From: JBCBTD01 sp039818825
Lineage (GTDB): Bacteria > Pseudomonadota > Alphaproteobacteria > Geminicoccales > Geminicoccaceae
Assembly: GCA_039818825.1 (NCBI GenBank)
Contig: JBCBTD010000022.1
Span: 1-57,773, forward strand
Length of the DNA stretch: 57,773 bases
Reading direction: 5' to 3'
Position numbers and translations under genes: made by a program. Shown piece after piece: positions 7,040 through 15,648 of the stretch (positions within the stretch are counted from its first letter, which is position 1; the number at the start of each line of letters is the position of its first letter). The notes beneath the pieces are model-generated. The model was given only the letters and a program-made list of their open reading frames with translations. It was not told where the DNA came from and ran no database searches.

Positions 7040-7933
7040 TCAGGAAGCAGCAACCAGATCGGCGGGATGTGGGCCGGTGTCCCCCCTATTACCAAAAATG
7101 TGCTGATGATAGGCGACTTGCAACTGCCGCGTGATCGGCCCGGGCTGTCCGCTGCCAATCGCCACATCATCAAGGCGAACCACGGGCATGACCCAGGAAC
7201 TCGTGCTGGTGAGGAACGCCTCCCGTGCCGCGGCAACGTCGTCCAGGGTGAACGACCGCTCCTCGACGGGGATGCGCTCGCGCGCCGCGAGTTCGAGTAC
7301 GACCGATCGAGTCACACCACCGAGGATCAACGGCGACAGCGGATGCGTTCGCAGTACGCCGTCTGCGTCGACGATGTAAGCGTTGCTGGCGCCGCACTCG
7401 GTGACCACACCGTCACGGTGAAGGAACGCCTCGTAGGCGCCGGCCTCCTTGGCCTGCTGACGCGCGAGCACGTTGGGCAACAGGCTGATCGATTTGATCT
7501 CGCACTTCAGCCAGCGGATGTCTGGCAAGGCAATGACGTCCACGCCTTCGGCATAGGCGGTCGGTGCCGGACGCTTCAGGCGCTTGGCCGTGACGATCAG
7601 CGACGGTTTCACTCCACTCGGGAACACGTGGTCGCGCGGTGCGCGCCCGCGGCTGATCTGGATGTAGACGGTGGCGTCGCGCAAGCCGTTGCGGCGCACC
7701 ACCTCCATGACGATCTGGCGGAGAACCGCGACGCTGGTCGGGGCGGTCAAGCGCAAGCCGTCCAGCGAGCGACGCAACCGTGCCAAGTGGCGGTCGCCGT
7801 CCGAAAACCGGCCGTCGATCACTTTCAGCACTTCGTAGACGCCGTCCGCGAACTGGTTGCCGCGATCCTCGACGTTCACCGCTGCCTCGCTCTGCGGCAG
7901 ATAGCGGCCGTTGACGTATGCGATGCGCGCCAT
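7040..7933 (-). CDS. dat: D-amino-acid aminotransferase-type PLP enzyme (class IV)
   Basis: 297 aa from ATG 7933. GAGG 6 nt upstream favours this over the in-frame GTG at 7945. Class IV aminotransferases include D-alanine and branched-chain aminotransferases and ADC lyase. The N-terminal YVNGRYLP and EDRGNQFADGVYE blocks are of the D-amino-acid aminotransferase subgroup. The PLP lysine lies in EIKSISLLPNVLARQQA, followed by the phosphate-binding ECGASNAY and the HPLSPLILGGVTR region. The likely role is D-alanine/D-glutamate interconversion for peptidoglycan. The exact substrate is inference; a branched-chain enzyme is less likely because of the motif pattern. It lies 22 nt downstream of trkA. 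Confidence 0.88.
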   Translation of the reverse strand: MARIAYVNGRYLPQSEAAVNVEDRGNQFADGVYEVLKVIDGRFSDGDRHLARLRRSLDGLRLTAPTSVAVLRQIVMEVVRRNGLRDATVYIQISRGRAPRDHVFPSGVKPSLIVTAKRLKRPAPTAYAEGVDVIALPDIRWLKCEIKSISLLPNVLARQQAKEAGAYEAFLHRDGVVTECGASNAYIVDADGVLRTHPLSPLILGGVTRSVVLELAARERIPVEERSFTLDDVAAAREAFLTSTSSWVMPVVRLDDVAIGSGQPGPITRQLQVAYHQHIFGNRGDTGPHPADLVAAS

Positions 7934-7955
7934 CGTTGTCCTCACCTTGCCAGCG

Positions 7956-9332
7956 TCAAAAGTAATCTAGGCGGACGGCGAACAGTTTCTCGACCCGTTT
8001 GACCATGGTCGAGCGCGCGGCCACCACGACCCGGTCGCCGGCGCGGACGACGGTGTCGCCGCGTGGCGTCAGAACCCGGTCGCCTCGTACCACCGCCGCG
8101 ACGATCACGCCGCCGCCGAGCTTCGCGTCGCGCAGCTTTACGCCAACCAGGGGCGAGGTCTCCAGCGCTTCGGCTTCCAGCACCTCAGCGGCGCCGTCGA
8201 CGATCGAACGCACCGAGCGGACACGGCCGCTACGGACGTGCTGGAGCACGCTCGAAACCGTGGTCTCACGCGGGTTGATCGCCACGTCGATCCCGAGTGG
8301 GCCGAGCAACGGGGCATAGTTGCTGTGGTTGACGAGGGTGAAGGCCAGCGGACAGCCCTGCCGCTTGGCCAGCAACGACGCCATGATGTTCACTTCGTCG
8401 TCGTTGGTCACGCAGATCATCGCATCGACCAAGCCGATGTTGGCTTCGGCGAGGATCGCGTCGTCACGGGCGTCGCCTAGGATGACGTTCAACTCGTGCC
8501 CACGAACGGCGAGATCCGCCGCCCGTTGCTGGTTCCACTCGATGATCTTGATCGTCGTCTCGGCACGGCTGGCTCGCAGGAGGCCGGCCAAGTACCAGCC
8601 GATGTTGCCACCGCCGGCGATCACGCAGCGCTCGGGCGCCGGCTCTTCGTAGCCGAGCGCGCTCATCGCTCGATCGATTTGGTTGGTGGCGACGACGAAG
8701 TACACCTCGTCGTTGATCAGCAGCTGGTCATCGCCGCCCGGCACGAAGAACCGACCGTCGCGCACGATGGCAACGGCGGTGAGCTGCAAATCCGGAAACA
8801 GGAACCCGAGTTGACGCAGGGGTGTGTCGATCATCGGACAGTCGCGCTGGCAGCGGACCGCCATCAGACGAACCCGGTCGCCGGCGAAGGGGATCACCTC
8901 CAGAGCACCAGGCACCTCCAACCGCCGCGCGATCGCTCGGGCGACTTCCAACTCGGGCGAGATGATGACGTCGATCGGCACATGCTCGGCGCGGAACAGA
9001 TCGCTCCAGCGCGCCTCGAGATAAGTTTGTTGCCGAATCCTGGCGATCTTGGTCGGCACGTCGAAGAAGGTGTGGGCCACCTGGCAGGCGACCATGTTCA
9101 CCTCGTCGGCATGGGTCACGGCGATCAGCATGTCGGAATCGGCGGCACCGGCGCGTTCCAGCACCTCGGGATGCGACGCGTGGCCCGCGATCGCCTTGAT
9201 GTCGAGGTTTTCGCCGAGTTTCCGCGCCAGGTCCTGGCGTTGGTCGACGATGGTCACGTCGTGGCCGGCGCGCACCAGATAATCTGCGATGTTCATGCCG
9301 ACCAAGCCGGCACCGCAGACCAGGACCTTCAT
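7956..9332 (-). CDS. trkA: Trk system potassium uptake regulator TrkA
   Basis: 458 aa, the normal length for the two-RCK TrkA. It is the cytoplasmic NAD(H)-binding gating subunit of the TrkH/TrkG potassium channel. There are two Rossmann-like halves: CGAGLVGMNIA at the start with IVDQ about 25 residues later, and AGGGNIGWYLA near residue 240 with IIEWNQ. Each is followed by a RCK_C domain; the second contains LVGVKLRD and GDRVLTPRGDT. Overlaps ntrX by 4 nt (ATGA), so it is translated from the same message as the ntr genes, as in other alphaproteobacteria. Confidence 0.96.
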   Translation of the reverse strand: MKVLVCGAGLVGMNIADYLVRAGHDVTIVDQRQDLARKLGENLDIKAIAGHASHPEVLERAGAADSDMLIAVTHADEVNMVACQVAHTFFDVPTKIARIRQQTYLEARWSDLFRAEHVPIDVIISPELEVARAIARRLEVPGALEVIPFAGDRVRLMAVRCQRDCPMIDTPLRQLGFLFPDLQLTAVAIVRDGRFFVPGGDDQLLINDEVYFVVATNQIDRAMSALGYEEPAPERCVIAGGGNIGWYLAGLLRASRAETTIKIIEWNQQRAADLAVRGHELNVILGDARDDAILAEANIGLVDAMICVTNDDEVNIMASLLAKRQGCPLAFTLVNHSNYAPLLGPLGIDVAINPRETTVSSVLQHVRSGRVRSVRSIVDGAAEVLEAEALETSPLVGVKLRDAKLGGGVIVAAVVRGDRVLTPRGDTVVRAGDRVVVAARSTMVKRVEKLFAVRLDYF

Positions 9333-10717
9333 CGCTCCGGCTCGCCCTGGAGCTCCAGTGACCGCATCTTCCGGTGTAGCGCCGAGCGCTCCATACCAAC
9401 GAACGCGGCCGTCCGAGAAACGTTACCGCCGAAGCGGTCGAGCTGTGCTCGCAAGTAAGCCCGCTCGAAGCGTTCGCGGGCCTCCCGCAGCGGCAGGGTC
9501 ACGTAGTCGGCCGAGCGGATGTCGAAGTCGGCATTGGCCGCGTTGACCAGCTCCGGCGGCAGCTCGTCGACCGCGATCGGCTCGCGCTGGTCGCCAGGCG
9601 CCATGATCAAGATGCGCTCGATGGTGTTGCGCAGCTCGCGCACGTTCCCCGACCAGTCGGCCGACTGCAGCGTGGCCAGCGCCTCTGGCGAAAAGGCGCG
9701 CGGCGGCAAACCGGCGGCACGCGAAAGCCCGTCGACGAAATGCTCGACGAACAACGGGATGTCCTCACGCCGCTCGCTCAACGCCGGCATGTGCAACGGC
9801 ACGACGTTCAAGCGGTAGTAGAGGTCCTCGCGAAAACGCCCTGCCGCGATCTCGGCCTCGAGGTTCGCGTGGGTGGCCGCGATCACCCGGACGTCCACGC
9901 CGATCTCGGTGCGGCCGCCGACCCGTTGGAAGCGTTGATCCTGGAGGACGCGCAGCAGCTTGCCCTGGGTTTCGAGGGGCATGTCGGCCACCTCGTCGAT
10001 CAGGAGCGTGCCGCCGTCCGCCCGTTCCAGCGTGCCCTCGCGGACGATCCGATCGCCGTCGCCACCCAGCTCCTCGAGGCCGAACAGCTCCTGGGCGACG
10101 CCTTCCGGAGCCAAGGTCGCAGCATTGGTGACCACGAACGGGCCATCGGCACGCCGAGAACTCGCATGGACCAGCCGTGCCACGATCTCCTTGCCGACCC
10201 CAGCAGGTCCGGTGATCAGCACGCGGCTGTTGGTGCGCGCTACGCGATCGACCGCCTGCCGCACTTGATTGATCGCGGGCGACCGGCCGATCAGACGATC
10301 TTCGGCGCGCGAGCGCAGCCGCAGCTCCTTGACCTCGCGCCGGAGCCGGGCTGCCTCCAGCGCACGTTCGATGGCGACCAACAACCGGTCGGCCTTGAAC
10401 GGTTTTTCGAGGAAGTCGTAGGCGCCCTTGCGGATGGCGCTGACCGCCGTTTCGATGGTGCCGTGACCACTGATGACCAGGACCGGCATCTCCGGATCGC
10501 GCTGCCTGATCTCGTCCAGGACCTCGATGCCGTCGAGTTCGCTGCCCTCCAACCAAACGTCGAGGAGCACGAGATCGGGAGCGTGGGTGTCGATGGCGGC
10601 CAGGGCCGTAGCGCTTTCGCCGGCCATTCGTGGCACGTAGCCCTCGTCCTCGAGGATTCCGGCCACGGCCTCGCGGATGGCCGCTTCGTCGTCGACGATG
10701 AGAATCTCGGCAGTCAT
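9329..10717 (-). CDS. ntrX: Nitrogen-type response regulator NtrX
   Basis: 462 aa. Receiver domain with phosphoacceptor D53 (LLDVW), an AAA+ domain with Walker A GPAGVGKE (170-177) and a Walker B-like GGTLLIDEVADMP (235-247), and a C-terminal Fis-type helix-turn-helix (GNVSRTAAFVGMERSALHRKM). It lacks GAFTGA: where NtrC has that loop, NtrX has a shortened segment around 212-232 (LFGLEELGGDGDRIVREGTLE). GAFTGA contacts sigma-54, so this protein is probably a sigma-54-independent regulator. Partner of the NtrY kinase, with which it overlaps by 4 nt. Confidence 0.95.
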   Translation of the reverse strand: MTAEILIVDDEAAIREAVAGILEDEGYVPRMAGESATALAAIDTHAPDLVLLDVWLEGSELDGIEVLDEIRQRDPEMPVLVISGHGTIETAVSAIRKGAYDFLEKPFKADRLLVAIERALEAARLRREVKELRLRSRAEDRLIGRSPAINQVRQAVDRVARTNSRVLITGPAGVGKEIVARLVHASSRRADGPFVVTNAATLAPEGVAQELFGLEELGGDGDRIVREGTLERADGGTLLIDEVADMPLETQGKLLRVLQDQRFQRVGGRTEIGVDVRVIAATHANLEAEIAAGRFREDLYYRLNVVPLHMPALSERREDIPLFVEHFVDGLSRAAGLPPRAFSPEALATLQSADWSGNVRELRNTIERILIMAPGDQREPIAVDELPPELVNAANADFDIRSADYVTLPLREARERFERAYLRAQLDRFGGNVSRTAAFVGMERSALHRKMRSLELQGEPER

Positions 10718-12918
10718 GCAGCCACGCTATCCAGCCGACCTTCGGGAAAGGCAAGCGTTACCGAGGCCCCACCTTCGGGAGCGTGATCCAGGAGCAGCCG
10801 GCCGCCATGCTCTTCCATGATGCGCTTGACGATCGCGAGACCCAAGCCCGTACCCTGCCGTCGCGACGTCACGTAGGGTTCGGTCAGCCGCTGCAGGTCC
10901 TTCTCGGGCCAACCGGGCCCGTCGTCGGCCACGGTGATCGCCAGCTCCGGCCCCCGCGGGACGATCCCCACGCGGACGCAGCCGCCGGCCTTGCCGGATT
11001 CCTGGATCGCCTGCGCCGCGTTCTGCAGGACGTTGGTCATCGCCTGCGCGAGCTTGCGGCTGTCGCAGGTCAGGCGGAGGTCTTCGGCCGGAGTTTCCAA
11101 CTCGAACCGAACTTCAGGATAGCCGGCCCGCTGCAGTTCGACCGTGCGGCGGACGATGTCGACGACGGCCTCGTCCTTCAGCTCGGGCGGCGGCATCCGG
11201 GCGAACGTCGAGAACTCGTTGATCAAACGGCGAATGATCTCGACCTGCTCGCCGATCGTTTCGACGCAGCGTTCGAACTGCGGGCGTTGATCGCCGGCAA
11301 GCTGCGCGTAGCGGCGCCCGAGACGCTCCGCTGAGAGCTGGATCGGTGTCAGCGGATTCTTGATCTCGTGGGCGACGCGGCGCGCCACATCGGCCCAGGC
11401 CGCTTGGCGCTGCGCCTGGAGGAGGATCGAGATGTCGTCGAAAGTCAGGACGAACCCGGCGATGCCGTAGTCGTCGAGCTGGGCTTCGATCCGCAACAGC
11501 AGGGTGTGGACCCGACCCTCGCGGACGACGTCCAACTGCTCGCGAACGGCCTGGTTCGGCCGTTCGGCGGCGTGGGCAAGAACACCCACGGCTTCGGGAA
11601 ACAGCTCCCCCAGCGGCACGTCCAGCAGCTTGTCGATCGAGGCGCCGAAGAACGCTGCAGCGAAGCGGTTGGGATAGAGGATGGCGCCGTCGCGGCTGAC
11701 GCCGATCACCCCGGCGTTGACGCCGCCCAGCACGGCTTCCGTGAAGCGTCGCCGCTCGTCCAGCTCGTGGTTCGCCGCCATCAGCGCGTGGCGCTGGGCG
11801 GCCAGCTGCGAGGTCATACGGTTGAACGCTCTCGCGAGTACGCCGATCTCCTCGCCTTCGGGACCGTTCTCGACGCGCACCGCGAGGTCGCCGTCACGGA
11901 CCCGGTCGGCAGCGCCGGCCAATCGGCTGATCGGTGTCGCGATGCGCTCCGCGAACGCGGCTCCAGCCCAGACCGCGGTCAGGAGCAGCAGGAGTGCAAC
12001 CGTCGTGAAGATCAAGGTGAAGGCGATACGGATGTTCGAGCGTTGCAGGGCGATCGCCTGGTAGTCGCCGACGACCTGCTCGGTCTCGGCGACGTAACGC
12101 AGCACGGACGCATCGACGAAACGACCGACGACGAGGTAGACGTCGAGGAATCCTTGGACGCGCACGAGCGCCCGAACGCGTGCGTCGCCCGCGCTGGTCA
12201 GAATCACGACGGTGCCGTCTTCCGCCTGCTGCAGGGCCTGGGGACCGATGTCGCCGACCTCCAGGCCGAAGGTCAGGCCACTCCGCGCGATCTCCCGGCC
12301 ATCGCTGGTGAAGACCATGGCTTCGGTGAGCGAGCGGAGCGCCGCCTGAGCGTCGACCAGGCGCCCGAGGCGTACCTCGTTGGAGACCAGGAACGGCAGC
12401 TCCGAAGCCAAATCCGATGCCATCGCCACTGCGTCGGCGCCGATGTTCTCCTTGTGCTCCTCGGCGTAGGCGCGGGCGACGTTCAACGAGGTGTCGAGCG
12501 CCCGCTCGACCCGCTCGCCGAACCACGTATCCAGACCGAAGTTGAAGAACACGAGGGAGAAGACCGCGACGAGCACCGCCGGCGTGACCGCGACGAAGCC
12601 GAACATGAACATCATTCGGCTTTGCAGGCTGCTCCCGTCGGTGCGGAGGCGTGAACGCCACAGCGCCCGCACGCGGTGCGCAACCAGTGCCACCAGCAGC
12701 ACCAGCAGGACGAGGTTGACCGTCAACAGCCACAGCACGATGTCCGGGCCAGGGCCCCCCTCGCTGTCGGCGACGATCGCCACCCAGGTCACGGCAGACC
12801 CGACCGTGAGGAGACCAGCCAGCAGCAGCGCCATCTTGACCGCGATGCTCTGCCTCTCCAGCCACTCGCTGACCCGCTCCGCCGCCTCCCCTGCGACGCT
12901 TTTCAGACGGTCGATCAT
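10714..12918 (-). CDS. ntrY: Membrane sensor histidine kinase NtrY
   Basis: 734 aa from ATG 12918. The frame extends upstream, but those 141 codons are Arg-rich and are the antisense of ntrC, so 12918 (AAGG ahead) is chosen. Transmembrane helices near 27-50, 60-80 and 101-125, a periplasmic sensor region to about 290, a fourth helix, HAMP, a PAS domain, HisKA with the phosphoacceptor in RRVAHEIKNPLTP, and HATPase_c with NVLQNAAQAI, DDGPGW and GTGLGLAIVKRI. Phosphorylates NtrX in nitrogen/redox signalling. Sits 29 nt downstream of ntrC. Confidence 0.96.
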   Translation of the reverse strand: MIDRLKSVAGEAAERVSEWLERQSIAVKMALLLAGLLTVGSAVTWVAIVADSEGGPGPDIVLWLLTVNLVLLVLLVALVAHRVRALWRSRLRTDGSSLQSRMMFMFGFVAVTPAVLVAVFSLVFFNFGLDTWFGERVERALDTSLNVARAYAEEHKENIGADAVAMASDLASELPFLVSNEVRLGRLVDAQAALRSLTEAMVFTSDGREIARSGLTFGLEVGDIGPQALQQAEDGTVVILTSAGDARVRALVRVQGFLDVYLVVGRFVDASVLRYVAETEQVVGDYQAIALQRSNIRIAFTLIFTTVALLLLLTAVWAGAAFAERIATPISRLAGAADRVRDGDLAVRVENGPEGEEIGVLARAFNRMTSQLAAQRHALMAANHELDERRRFTEAVLGGVNAGVIGVSRDGAILYPNRFAAAFFGASIDKLLDVPLGELFPEAVGVLAHAAERPNQAVREQLDVVREGRVHTLLLRIEAQLDDYGIAGFVLTFDDISILLQAQRQAAWADVARRVAHEIKNPLTPIQLSAERLGRRYAQLAGDQRPQFERCVETIGEQVEIIRRLINEFSTFARMPPPELKDEAVVDIVRRTVELQRAGYPEVRFELETPAEDLRLTCDSRKLAQAMTNVLQNAAQAIQESGKAGGCVRVGIVPRGPELAITVADDGPGWPEKDLQRLTEPYVTSRRQGTGLGLAIVKRIMEEHGGRLLLDHAPEGGASVTLAFPEGRLDSVAA

Positions 12919-12947
12919 CAGCTGCCTTCGCGCGTCTTGGTAACGGC

Positions 12948-14396
12948 TCAGCGTGGACTCCGGATGACGTCGATGTCCAGGTCCCTGATCTTCTTGCGTA
13001 GCGTGTTTCGATTCAGTCCCAAAATCTGCGCGGCGCGAAGCTGGTTGCCGCGGGTCATCGCGAGGGTCTCGCTGATCAGCGGCCGTTCCACCTCTTCCAG
13101 CACCTCGGCGTAGAGTTCTTGCACCTCTTCCGCCCGGGTGACGGCGGCGAACCGTCGCTCGACGTGCTTCGCGACGATCCCGGCGAGGCTGTCGTCGACG
13201 CCGCCGCCGCCGCTGCCCGTGTCCGGTCGTCGTGCTTCCTTGAGCTCCAGGTCGACGAGCCCTCCGCTCAGCACGTCCTCGCCGTAGAGGACGACCATGC
13301 GCCGCACCAGGTTCTCCAGCTCGCGGACGTTTCCTGGCCAATCATGCTGACGCATGGTCTGGATCGCCTCGGGGTCGAACGACTTCAATGGCAGCCCATC
13401 GGCATGAGCGGCTGCCAGAAAATGCTCGACCAAGGCCGGCAGATCCTCGAGCCGCTCGCGCAACGCCGGCAGCCGCATCGGCACGACGTTCAGACGATAG
13501 AACAGGTCTTCCCGGAACAGCCCTTGCCCGACCAGGGCACGCAGGTCGCGGTGGCTCGCTGCCAGGATGCGGACGTCGGCACGGATTGGTTCACGCGCGC
13601 CGACCGGCATGAACTCGCCTTGCTGGAGCACCCGCAGCAACCGGGTCTGCGCGTCGAGCGGCATGTCGCCGATCTCGTCGAGGAAGAGCGTGCCGCCCTC
13701 GGCCTGCTCGAAGCGGCCGGCCTTACGCGAGCCGGCGCCAGTGAACGCGCCCTTCTCGTGGCCGAACAGTTCGCTCTCGATGAGCTCGCGCGGGATCGCG
13801 GCCATGTTGACGGCGATGAACGCGCCGTGTCGCCTGCGGCCATAGTCGTGCAGTGCCCTGGCGACCAACTCCTTACCCGTGCCGCTCTCGCCAGAGACCA
13901 AGACGGTAAGATCGGTGCCTACCAGTCGGGCGAGAACCCGATAGATGTCTTGCATCGCCGGCGAGCGGCCGATGATCGGTAGGTTCTCCTCGCCTTCGAG
14001 GCGGATCCGCTCCGGCTCCGGGCGCGCCTGACTGGTGGTGAGCGCCCGCTGGACCGCTGCCAGCAACGTCGCGATGTCGAACGGCTTCGGCAGATACTCG
14101 AAGGCACCGCGTTCGGTGGCACGGACGGCTGTGAGCAGCGTGTTCTGCGCGCTCATGACGATGATGGGCAGCTCGGGCCGCCGCTTGCGGATCTGCGGTA
14201 GAATGTCGAGGCTGTTCTCGTCGGGCAGCATCACGTCCATGATCGCCGCGTCGCCGATGCCGTCGTCGACCCACTGCCAAAAGGTCGCCGCGGCGCGGGT
14301 CGCCTGGACTCGAAAGCCTTGGCGCGACAACGCCCGGGTGACGACCGTACGGATCGAGTTGTCGTCCTCGGCGATCAGGATCGTCTGTTCAGTCAA
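12948..14396 (-). CDS. ntrC: Nitrogen regulation response regulator NtrC
   Basis: 482 aa. Receiver with D54 (AIMDVMLPD), sigma-54 AAA+ domain with Walker A GESGTGKE (169-176), GAFTGA at 216-221, GGTLFLDEIGDMP, and a C-terminal Fis-type helix-turn-helix (GNQLRAAQILGLNRNTLRKKI). Activates sigma-54 promoters of nitrogen-assimilation genes when phosphorylated by NtrB. The start is TTG at 14396, overlapping the ntrB end by 8 nt; GGGAGG about 7 nt upstream inside ntrB supports it. Contrast with NtrX, which has lost GAFTGA. Confidence 0.97.
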   Translation of the reverse strand: MTEQTILIAEDDNSIRTVVTRALSRQGFRVQATRAAATFWQWVDDGIGDAAIMDVMLPDENSLDILPQIRKRRPELPIIVMSAQNTLLTAVRATERGAFEYLPKPFDIATLLAAVQRALTTSQARPEPERIRLEGEENLPIIGRSPAMQDIYRVLARLVGTDLTVLVSGESGTGKELVARALHDYGRRRHGAFIAVNMAAIPRELIESELFGHEKGAFTGAGSRKAGRFEQAEGGTLFLDEIGDMPLDAQTRLLRVLQQGEFMPVGAREPIRADVRILAASHRDLRALVGQGLFREDLFYRLNVVPMRLPALRERLEDLPALVEHFLAAAHADGLPLKSFDPEAIQTMRQHDWPGNVRELENLVRRMVVLYGEDVLSGGLVDLELKEARRPDTGSGGGGVDDSLAGIVAKHVERRFAAVTRAEEVQELYAEVLEEVERPLISETLAMTRGNQLRAAQILGLNRNTLRKKIRDLDIDVIRSPR

Positions 14397-15522
14397 GCCC
14401 TACCTCCCGCACCGCACCGCCATGGGCTGGCAGGCTGACCCGAAACACCGTGCCCTGAGGCAGGTTCTGGAAGCCGACGACGCCACCGTGGTCGTTGACG
14501 ATCTTGGCCACCAGCGACAAGCCGAGGCCGGTGCCCTTGGCCTTGCCAGTAACGAACGGATCGAACACGTTGCCGGCCAACTCCTCGGGCACGCCCGGCC
14601 CGGTGTCCCAGACCTCGATGGTGATCGGCAGCTCGAGCCTTTCGCGGCTGTTCTTGTTCCCGATTCGCAGGCCGTGCCGGTAGTGGGTGACGATACGGAC
14701 CTCCCCACCCTGCGCCGGCGCCGCCTCGCAGGCGTTCTTGACCAGATTCAAGAACACCTGGACCAGCCGATCGCGATCGCCTGCCACCGCCGGCAGCGAC
14801 GGATCGTACCGTTCCACTAGGGTCAGATGACGGCCGAAGCCATTTTCCGCCAACCTGCGGACGTGCTCCAGCACACGGTGGACGTTGACGGCGTCCGGCG
14901 CGATCGTCCGCGCCTCGGTGAACTGTTCCATCCGGTCGACGAGCGCCACCACTCGGTCGGTCTCATCACAGATCAGTTGCACCAGCGCCCGGTCGTCGTC
15001 CTCCAGACCCTGCTCGAGCAGCTGCGCCGCACCGCGGATGCCGGACAGCGGGTTCTTGACCTCGTGGGCAAGCATCGCCGCCAGCTGGGAAACCGACCGC
15101 GCCGCCGAGCGGTTGGCCAGTTGCTGGTCGAGCTGCCGCGCCACCGAACAGCGGTGAAACACCGCCAGCACATGGTGCGACGGCTCGCCCACTGCCGAGA
15201 GGTGGACATCCACCAGCTGCCCGTCGCCGCGCCGGGTCGCCAGGACCACGCCGTAGTCCGAGATCGAGTGACCGCGCTCCGCCACCTCGGTCACCAGCGC
15301 AAGCACGTGCGCGTCCGGCGTCAGCACGTCACCGAGCGCGCGTCCGCGCAGATAGGTGTCACTGGCGGCGAAGAGCTGCTCCGCGGCCGGATTGAGGTAG
15401 ACGAATTCGAGCGCATGGCTCACCAGCACGACGCCACTCGGCATGGCATTGAGCACCATGCGATCGATGGGCTCGGACACGGGTGGATCATCCATGGCCG
15501 GCACTGAACAAACCGTGGGCAC
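14389..15522 (-). CDS. ntrB: Nitrogen regulation sensor histidine kinase NtrB
   Basis: 377 aa from GTG 15522, or 368 aa from ATG 15495 (MDDPPV). No clear ribosome site separates the two. A cytoplasmic PII-controlled kinase/phosphatase for NtrC. PAS domain with FVYLNPAAEQLF near the N-terminus, HisKA with the phosphoacceptor in AMLAHEVKNPLSGIRGAAQLLEQ, then HATPase_c with NLVKNACEA, DTGPGVP and GTGLGLSLVAKI. No membrane segment, as expected. In many alphaproteobacteria dusB (nifR3) directly precedes ntrB; here ispDF is divergent instead. Confidence 0.95.
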   Translation of the reverse strand: MPTVCSVPAMDDPPVSEPIDRMVLNAMPSGVVLVSHALEFVYLNPAAEQLFAASDTYLRGRALGDVLTPDAHVLALVTEVAERGHSISDYGVVLATRRGDGQLVDVHLSAVGEPSHHVLAVFHRCSVARQLDQQLANRSAARSVSQLAAMLAHEVKNPLSGIRGAAQLLEQGLEDDDRALVQLICDETDRVVALVDRMEQFTEARTIAPDAVNVHRVLEHVRRLAENGFGRHLTLVERYDPSLPAVAGDRDRLVQVFLNLVKNACEAAPAQGGEVRIVTHYRHGLRIGNKNSRERLELPITIEVWDTGPGVPEELAGNVFDPFVTGKAKGTGLGLSLVAKIVNDHGGVVGFQNLPQGTVFRVSLPAHGGAVREVGLD

Positions 15523-15648
15523 GCACTGTTCTCCCGAACGAACTGCCTAGTTTTGCGGCAAGCGTAGTGAAGCGCGATGCCGAACACAACGGTCTGCCTC
15601 TCGACGCGGCAATCGCGCCATGCTTCAAGCCAACGCATGGGCAGCAAC

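Noticed and set aside
12919..13341. Upstream extension of ntrY to 875 aa
   Set aside because: The extra 141 codons are Arg-rich and run through the 3' end of ntrC in another frame. ATG 12918 has a ribosome site and the NtrY membrane domain follows directly.
15523..15648. Sigma-54 or divergent promoter between ntrB and ispDF
   Set aside because: No GG-N10-GC element and no -35/-10 pair with acceptable spacing on either strand.
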